From Bacteroidales bacterium (lineage in GTDB: Bacteria > Bacteroidota > Bacteroidia > Bacteroidales > UBA932): a DNA stretch of 6,374 bases. Below are positions 1 through 6,374 of this stretch, piece after piece (the stretch's first letter is position 1; each line of letters opens with the position of its first letter). The stretch lies in the NCBI GenBank assembly GCA_017551215.1, contig JAFZMA010000204.1:1-6374 (forward strand). The letters are read 5' to 3'. A model generated the notes under the pieces. The model saw only the letters and a list, made by a program, of their open reading frames with translations, was not told where the DNA came from and searched no databases. A program made the position numbers and the translations under genes.

Positions 1-592
1 ATAAAGTTTCAATATAACAAGACATCCCTGAACAACCTCAACAAACAGCTGAAGGTCAGGCGAAATGCGCTCCCTACCCTAAAGAACAAGGAGAGCGCCC
101 TCCGTATGGAGGTAAAGCATGCCAAGGCCAAGAGCGAGCAGCTGGACAGCGAGCTTGAAACTGCAATCCGTTCATACGACTATGTGGCTCCGATGTGGAA
201 CGAATTCGACAGCGGTCTGATTTCCGTCAAGGACGTTTTGCTGAAAAGCGTGAAGGTTGCCGGTATCAAGACTCCTGCCGTAGAAGACATTGTCTTTGAA
301 ATCAAGGAGTTTGACCTGTTCAACAAGCCTATGTGGTATTCAGACGGTGTTGCTATCCTTAAGCTGATGGCTACTCTTGGAATTGAATCCGAGGTCTACA
401 GGGAGAAAATGAGAATCCTGGACTATTCCAGAAAGAAGACTACACAGAAAGTAAATCTTTACGAGAAGGTCCAGATTCCTGGATATATGGAAGCTATCCG
501 CAAGATTAAGAGGTATATGGAGGATGAGGAGAACCTTTCAAAGGCTTCTCAGAAGATTGTAAAACAACGTCACGCTATGGAGGAGGAAGAGA

Positions 593-600
<8 letters not shown>
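1..600 (+). CDS. atpD (ntpD): V/A-type ATP synthase subunit D (5' end cut off by window)
   Basis: Central-stalk subunit of the V/A-type rotary ATPase. It forms the long coiled-coil axle inside the A3B3 head and couples ATP turnover to rotation of the membrane c-ring. The frame is open from base 1 and gives 199 residues to the TAA at 598-600. The codons before the first ATG at 106 are clearly coding: they read IKFQYNKTSLNNLNKQLKVR and continue through ALPTLKNKESALR, the conserved N-terminal helix of the family. The ATG at 106 is therefore an internal Met, and the true start probably lies about two codons upstream of the window. The family is about 200 residues long, so almost nothing is missing. 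Both ends are charged and helical, as expected for the two coiled-coil strands, and the middle (about residues 55-130) would be the globular hairpin. The C-terminus is an acidic EEEEND tail whose codons also supply the ribosome binding site for the next gene. Its stop overlaps the subunit I start by 8 bp. Family assignment is firm; the symbol varies between ntpD and atpD. Confidence 0.95.
579..586 (+). promoter_or_regulatory. Strong ribosome binding site for subunit I
   Basis: GGAGGAGG lies 6 nt upstream of the ATG at 593, an almost ideal Shine-Dalgarno core. It sits inside the last codons of subunit D, which encode the acidic tail. It is the only strong Shine-Dalgarno in the window. It supports 593 rather than the in-frame ATG at 605 as the start of subunit I. 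The other starts here have only A-rich or unremarkable leaders, as is common in Bacteroidota. Confidence 0.7.
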
Positions 601-2871
<2,271 letters not shown>

Positions 2872-2873
2872 TT

Positions 2874-4265
2874 ATGACACTGATAAAGTCAATTTCAGGA
2901 ATTAGGGGCACCATCGGCGGACAGATCGGTGATGCCCTTACTCCTATAGATGCCGTAAAGTTCACAGCCGCCTACTGCACCCGCCTCAGGAATCTCTATC
3001 CGGGAAAAAGGTGCAAGGTCGTTGTGGGAAGAGACGCCCGTCTTAGCGGCACAATGCTGCGCAATGTAGTTTGCGGAACTCTTCTTTCCTGCGGTGTGGA
3101 CGTAGTGGATGCCGGTCTGGCTTCCACCCCTACCACGGAGATGGCAGTAATCCTGGAGAAGGCAGACGGTGGAATCATCCTTACCGCCTCCCACAATCCG
3201 CGGCAGTGGAACGCTCTCAAGCTCCTGAACAGCAACGGAGAGTTTCTGTCTGCGGAAGACGGAGCCCGCCTCCTTGAATTCGCGCAGAAAGAAGACTTTA
3301 CATTCGTGGATGTGGACAGTCTTGGAAAACTCGTGGAGAAAGATTTCACTCTTGCCCATATAGATGCTGTTCTTGCAGACCCGCTTGTAGACATTGAGGC
3401 TATAAAGAGCGCTGGTTTCAAGGCAGTTCTGGATGCCATCAACTCTGTTGGCGGCACCACGATGCCTATACTTCTGGAAAAACTGGGCGTGGAGTGCATC
3501 AAGCTGAACTGCGAGCCTACTGGAGATTTTGCCCACAATCCTGAACCTCTGCCAGCAAACCTCGTTGGTCTTTCCCAAGCTGTAAAGGAGAACAATGCGG
3601 ATATGGGAATCTCCGTGGATCCTGACGTAGACCGCCTTGCATTCTTCTGCCAGGACGGAACTCCTTTCGGAGAGGAATACACCCTTGTAAGCGTTGCTTC
3701 ATACGTTCTGGAAAAGAATCAGGGTCCAACCGTATCCAACCTCTCTTCTACCAGAGCACTCAGAGACGTTACCGAGGCTGCCGGACAGAAATACTATCCT
3801 GCGGCAGTGGGAGAAGTGAACGTTACCACAAAGATGCACGAGGTGGGTGCCGTAATCGGTGGAGAAGGCAACGGCGGAGTCATTTATCCGGCCCTCCATC
3901 ATGGAAGGGATGCCTACATGGGTGTTGCCCTGTTCCTATCTAACCTGGCTCACAAGAAACTGAAAATGACAGAGCTCCGCGATTCCTATCCTCAATACTT
4001 CATCTCCAAGAACAGGATTGAGGTTTCAAACCCGGAACTCGTGGACAGGATTCTGGCCAAGGTAACCCAGGCATTCTCTGATTTCAACCCTCTTACCATA
4101 GACGGAGTAAAGATAGATTTTGAGGATGAGCGCAGCTGGGCTCAACTCCGGAAATCCAACACGGAGCCAATCATCCGCCTTTACTGCGAGGCTCCTACAG
4201 AAGAGCAGGCAAATGAACTGGCATCCAGAATCAAATCTCTTGCGGAAACGGTTATAAACGGATAG
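2874..4265 (+). CDS. glmM: Phosphoglucosamine mutase / phosphohexomutase (archaeal-type GlmM)
   Basis: Cytosolic alpha-D-phosphohexomutase. As GlmM it would convert glucosamine-6-phosphate to glucosamine-1-phosphate for UDP-GlcNAc, and so for peptidoglycan and lipopolysaccharide. At 463 residues it has all four family domains. The N-terminal SISGIRGTIGG contacts substrate phosphate. TASHNPRQWNALK (104-116) holds the phosphorylated Ser106. DPDVDR (249-254) binds Mg2+ through Asp249, Asp251 and Asp253. GEGNGG (330-335) is the sugar-recognition loop, and RKSNTEPIIR (426-435) is the phosphate-binding loop. GEGNGG and SNTEP, in place of GEQSGH and SGTEP of classical bacterial GlmM, place it in the archaeal-like branch that Bacteroidota commonly carry under the GlmM name. 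Phosphomannomutase or phosphoglucomutase activity cannot be excluded from sequence. The ATG at 2874 lies 2 bp after the subunit K stop, with no clear Shine-Dalgarno, so translation probably depends on coupling. The next gene starts 4 bp after its stop. Confidence 0.88.
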   Translation: MTLIKSISGIRGTIGGQIGDALTPIDAVKFTAAYCTRLRNLYPGKRCKVVVGRDARLSGTMLRNVVCGTLLSCGVDVVDAGLASTPTTEMAVILEKADGGIILTASHNPRQWNALKLLNSNGEFLSAEDGARLLEFAQKEDFTFVDVDSLGKLVEKDFTLAHIDAVLADPLVDIEAIKSAGFKAVLDAINSVGGTTMPILLEKLGVECIKLNCEPTGDFAHNPEPLPANLVGLSQAVKENNADMGISVDPDVDRLAFFCQDGTPFGEEYTLVSVASYVLEKNQGPTVSNLSSTRALRDVTEAAGQKYYPAAVGEVNVTTKMHEVGAVIGGEGNGGVIYPALHHGRDAYMGVALFLSNLAHKKLKMTELRDSYPQYFISKNRIEVSNPELVDRILAKVTQAFSDFNPLTIDGVKIDFEDERSWAQLRKSNTEPIIRLYCEAPTEEQANELASRIKSLAETVING

Positions 4266-4269
4266 CAAC

Positions 4270-5418
4270 ATGTTCTCTTTCAGGACCTCGGACATATTCA
4301 GGCAGGAAGACATCGTCCTTCACAAAGGGCGTATAATGGTTATTTGCAACCAGTCTGCCTGGAATCCCGAGACCCGTGAGTATGTCTTTGAAGGTTTCTT
4401 CTCAAGAGGCAACCTCTCATGCGTAATGGTGCCGCCTTCTGACGGACTTGCAGACCATCACCTGTCCGCTTCTGTTCCTTTCAACGCAATCAGCAAAGAC
4501 ACAGAAGGATACCTTCTCTTCAGCGAGGACGATTTCGCATCTACCGATGCTCTGGTGGTTGAGCTTCAGGATGCCGGATGCCGCTATTTCGACACTCCTA
4601 ACCTGATTTACGCCCTATTCTCCTTCCTCTGCGACAGGGATGCGGATTTTCCTGTCTACATAATCGACAGGCCGAATCCCGGGGGCAGGCAGGTGGAAGG
4701 AACGGCTCTCAGGGCCGGATACAGGTCTCATAAGGGTATTGAGGGAATACCGCACAGGTATGGAATGACAATCGGCGAACTGTCATATTATCTGTACGGA
4801 AGACTTGGAGCCAAATTCCCTCTCCACATAATATCCTGCAAGGCATCTCCGGCCGGAAAACTTGTGATGAGCTGGACCGTGCCTCTTTCAGAGGATTTCG
4901 GAAATTTCTTCACTCACGCTTTCTACAGCGGGCAGTATCTGTGGAAAGGAACAAATATAACTCCGGGAGAAGGAACAGTACGTCCATACGAACTCTTCGG
5001 CGCTCCGTTCCTGGAAGGGACTAGACTGGACGACCACCCTCTGTTTCAGGACGATGGAGTCTTTGCCCGCTGGGCATCATTCACCCCTATGGGCGGAAGG
5101 TACAACAGGGAAAGGTGTTTCGGATACCAGCTTCTCCTGACTCCGGAAAGCCAGTATAACTCTCTTGCACACTCTCTGCGCCTTATCCGCTGCGCCAAGG
5201 ACTCATCCCCCGCTTTCCGTTTCCTTGAGAAGGAACCGGGCAAGGATTTGAGCCGCATTCAGATGCTCGCGGGAGACAAGGATCTTCTGGACTTCATAGA
5301 AGGAAACGCAGACTGGGAAGACACCAGAGAACACATAAAGCTCGAAGAGCAGAAATGGATAAAGAAAACCAGAAAAGATCTCCTCTACCAAGACGAGCCT
5401 CTTTTCAGAATTAAATAG
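4270..5418 (+). CDS. DUF1343 / NamZ-like protein, cytosolic and motif-degenerate
   Basis: Member of the DUF1343 family (YbbC/NamZ), whose studied members are exo-beta-N-acetylmuramidases that release MurNAc from peptidoglycan fragments. Its 382 residues cover the whole fold: MVICNQSAW (23-31), VVELQDAGCRYF (96-107), IIDRPNPGGRQVEGT (131-145), PHRYGMTIGEL (161-171), KGTNITPGEG (226-235), RPYELFGAP (238-246) and the terminal RKDLLYQ (368-374). Several signature motifs are altered. The position of PEHG reads PSDG (56-59). The PSPNxP segment reads PLSEDF (205-210). The usual GRGT reads GEGT (233-236). There is no signal peptide or lipobox, although relatives are generally exported. An in-frame TAA at 4255-4257 lies just ahead of the ATG, so no longer N-terminus is possible and the protein is expected in the cytosol. 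It may be a catalytically dead or re-purposed homologue, possibly binding or processing an amino sugar. It lies 4 bp behind the glmM-like gene and 7 bp before the next one. Family membership is fairly secure; activity is unknown. Confidence 0.82.
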   Translation: MFSFRTSDIFRQEDIVLHKGRIMVICNQSAWNPETREYVFEGFFSRGNLSCVMVPPSDGLADHHLSASVPFNAISKDTEGYLLFSEDDFASTDALVVELQDAGCRYFDTPNLIYALFSFLCDRDADFPVYIIDRPNPGGRQVEGTALRAGYRSHKGIEGIPHRYGMTIGELSYYLYGRLGAKFPLHIISCKASPAGKLVMSWTVPLSEDFGNFFTHAFYSGQYLWKGTNITPGEGTVRPYELFGAPFLEGTRLDDHPLFQDDGVFARWASFTPMGGRYNRERCFGYQLLLTPESQYNSLAHSLRLIRCAKDSSPAFRFLEKEPGKDLSRIQMLAGDKDLLDFIEGNADWEDTREHIKLEEQKWIKKTRKDLLYQDEPLFRIK

Positions 5419-5425
5419 AAAGAAA

Positions 5426-6226
5426 ATGAATCCAGTACTTCAAGAAAAGAAATTCGCTCCGGCCGAGGGTCAGACTGTGATTATAGAAGACTCACAGGCA
5501 ATGACCGTAAAGGGATGCATTGTCAAGACCTGCCTTCTTCTGGTCCTTATGCTGGTAGCCGCAGCCTATACCTGGAAGGTTACCTACGAATCCATCAATC
5601 CTTCATCTCCGATGTGGTATATGATTGGTGGATGCATAGTTGGCTTTATCCTGGCGATGATAATATCATTCTCGCCGAAAACAGCTCCTTACCTGTCTCC
5701 GATATATGCTGTTGCAGAAGGACTGATGCTCGGCTGCATTTCGGCCCTCTACAATCAGAGTGCCAATACAGCCACCGCTGAGGCCGCAGCCAATACCCAG
5801 GCCATAAGCAACATAATATCCGGAGCCATCCTACTTACGGTTATCACCGCATTCGTGATGCTCCTTCTCTACCGCAGCGGAGCGGTCAAGGTCGACAACC
5901 GTTTCTACAGGATAATGAAGGTAGCCCTGGTTTCCATTATGGTATTCTACCTGATGGGAATTGTGGTAATGCTATTGGGCGGAACTGAAGGAAAGTTCTA
6001 CAGCCTGTTCTTCGGGAACAGCATACTTGCCATCGTGATAAACATTGTCATTGTGGCGGTGGCGGCCTTCTCCCTGATGATGGACTTCGACCTCATAGTA
6101 AAGGGTAGCCAGATGGGCGCTCCAAAGTATATGGAATGGTATGCCGCTTTCGGCCTTATCGTCACTCTGGTGTGGCTTTACCTTGAGATTCTGAGGCTTC
6201 TTGCCAGATTTTCAAGCAGAAACTGA
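5426..6226 (+). CDS. Bax inhibitor-1 / YccA family integral membrane protein
   Basis: Inner-membrane protein of the Bax inhibitor-1 (TMBIM) superfamily, of the bacterial YccA-like branch seen widely in Bacteroidota and Actinobacteria. Eukaryotic members and Bacillus YetJ act as pH-sensitive Ca2+ leak channels, and E. coli YccA modulates the FtsH protease. The role of this protein is unknown. Its 266 residues comprise a soluble N-terminus (1-30) and seven hydrophobic helices near 32-50, 64-81, 89-109, 129-149, 164-184, 197-218 and 238-258. The loop at 111-127 is rich in Ala, Thr and Asn. The conserved C-terminal part is LMMDFDLIVKG (217-227), APKYMEWYAAFGL (232-244) and WLYLEILRLLARF (250-262). 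Asp220, Asp222, Glu237 and Glu254 are the membrane-facing acidic residues, with Glu254 where YetJ-type proteins carry the second Asp of the pH switch. The start follows the previous stop by 7 bp with an A-rich leader (AGAAAGAAA), so it is probably the last gene of the operon. Confidence 0.9.
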   Translation: MNPVLQEKKFAPAEGQTVIIEDSQAMTVKGCIVKTCLLLVLMLVAAAYTWKVTYESINPSSPMWYMIGGCIVGFILAMIISFSPKTAPYLSPIYAVAEGLMLGCISALYNQSANTATAEAAANTQAISNIISGAILLTVITAFVMLLLYRSGAVKVDNRFYRIMKVALVSIMVFYLMGIVVMLLGGTEGKFYSLFFGNSILAIVINIVIVAVAAFSLMMDFDLIVKGSQMGAPKYMEWYAAFGLIVTLVWLYLEILRLLARFSSRN

Positions 6227-6228
6227 AG

Positions 6229-6267
6229 AAATCCGTCACAATATTTTGATATAACGGCAAAATCCGT
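6229..6267 (+). repeat. 8-bp direct repeat AAATCCGT flanking the -33 box
   Basis: AAATCCGT occurs at 6229-6236 and again at 6260-6267, 31 bp apart start to start, close to three helical turns. The first copy lies upstream of the -33 element and the second ends on the first base of the -7 element. This could be a pair of regulator half-sites; with only two short copies it could also be chance. Confidence 0.3.
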
Positions 6268-6274
6268 ATATTTG
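6245..6274 (+). promoter_or_regulatory. Bacteroidota-type promoter for rpmE2
   Basis: TTTG at 6245-6248 (the -33 element) and TATATTTG at 6267-6274, a perfect match to TAnnTTTG (the -7 element), are separated by 18 bp, as used by the primary sigma factor of Bacteroides and relatives. Transcription should start near 6280, giving a leader of about 20 nt that is A/T-rich before the ATG at 6301. It lies in the only sizeable gap of the window and shows that rpmE2 has its own transcription start. Confidence 0.8.
6249..6271 (+). repeat. Imperfect inverted repeat inside the promoter spacer
   Basis: ATATAACGG (6249-6257) and CCGTATAT (6264-6271) pair over 8 bp with one bulged A, around the 6-nt loop CAAAAT. 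The element fills the spacer between the -33 and -7 boxes and covers half of the -7 box. It is not followed by a T-run, so it is a poor intrinsic terminator. It could be an operator, or chance in an A/T-rich promoter. Confidence 0.35.
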
Positions 6275-6300
6275 CACCCCGAATTAAAAATCATTTGCAA

Positions 6301-6374
6301 ATGAAAAAGTCTATACATCCCGAAACCTACCGACTTGTAGCTTTCAAGGATATGTCTAACGATGAGGTATTCAT
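6301..6374 (+). CDS. rpmE2: 50S ribosomal protein L31 type B (3' end cut off by window)
   Basis: Start of the large-subunit ribosomal protein L31. The 24 complete codons in the window read MKKSIHPETYRLVAF followed by KDMSNDEVF. The opening MKK.IHPE.YR.V.F.D is the signature of the type B (zinc-independent) form. Type A forms have cysteines of a zinc-binding CxxC within the first 20 residues, and there are none here. The full protein would be about 80-90 residues, so most of it lies beyond the window. It follows the Bacteroidota promoter at 6245-6274 and starts a separate transcription unit. In many bacteria the type B paralogue is induced under zinc limitation by Zur. In Bacteroidota it is often the ordinary L31, so zinc control cannot be assumed. 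Confidence 0.88.
   Translation, partial: MKKSIHPETYRLVAFKDMSNDEVF

Noticed and set aside
106..108. ATG at 106 as the start of subunit D
   Set aside because: The 35 codons before it are in frame, without stops, and encode the conserved N-terminal helix of subunit D, so the gene begins upstream of the window.
2895..3682. Two overlapping minus-strand open frames (227 and 228 codons) opposite the mutase gene
   Set aside because: They overlap each other in different frames and cover the conserved catalytic segments of the mutase; neither product resembles a known family.
4270..5418. NamZ-like gene as a pseudogene or truncated copy
   Set aside because: The frame is intact, all parts of the fold from the first strand to the C-terminal RKDLLYQ are present, and the changes are substitutions rather than stops or frameshifts.
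6227..6300. Intrinsic terminator after the Bax-inhibitor gene
   Set aside because: The only inverted repeat here is bulged, A/T-rich, lacks a following T-run and overlaps the promoter; termination may be Rho-dependent or leaky.

Overview
The window is one strand of tightly packed genes from a bacterium of the Bacteroidota, probably Bacteroidales. Four things point there. The only clear promoter has the Bacteroidota form (TTTG, an 18 bp spacer, then TAnnTTTG). Most starts lack a Shine-Dalgarno sequence and have only A-rich leaders. The V/A-type ATPase genes run D-I-K. The GlmM-like mutase and the YccA-type Bax-inhibitor protein have sequences typical of that phylum. I cannot fix the genus.

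Region 1 (1-2871) is the 3' part of a V/A-type ATPase operon: central-stalk subunit D (only its first residues are cut off by the window edge), membrane subunit I (the a-subunit) and the proteolipid K, which forms the c-ring. Subunit K keeps every residue that lines the sodium site of the Enterococcus hirae c-ring, so this pump is predicted to move Na+. Region 2 (2874-5418) has two genes linked to amino-sugar or cell-wall metabolism: an archaeal-type phosphoglucosamine mutase/phosphomannomutase, and a protein of the DUF1343/NamZ (exo-beta-N-acetylmuramidase) family. The second is unusual: it has no signal peptide, and several signature motifs of the family, including PEHG, have been replaced. 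Region 3 (5426-6226) is a seven-helix Bax inhibitor-1/YccA-like membrane protein. Region 4 (6227-6374) is a short intergenic gap with a promoter, followed by the first 24 codons of a type B ribosomal protein L31 gene.

The first six genes are separated by -8, 20, 2, 4 and 7 bp and are probably co-transcribed, with no internal promoter or terminator seen. The 74 bp gap before rpmE2 is the only transcription-unit boundary in the window. The set combines ion pumping, amino-sugar phosphate interconversion, a possible sugar-binding or sugar-cleaving protein, and a putative ion-leak or stress membrane protein. Most of it is ordinary core metabolism. The least ordinary item is the divergent, apparently cytosolic NamZ-like protein directly behind the glmM-like gene. 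No tRNA, rRNA, CRISPR array, mobile element or pseudogene was seen, and there is no gene-free stretch longer than 74 bp.
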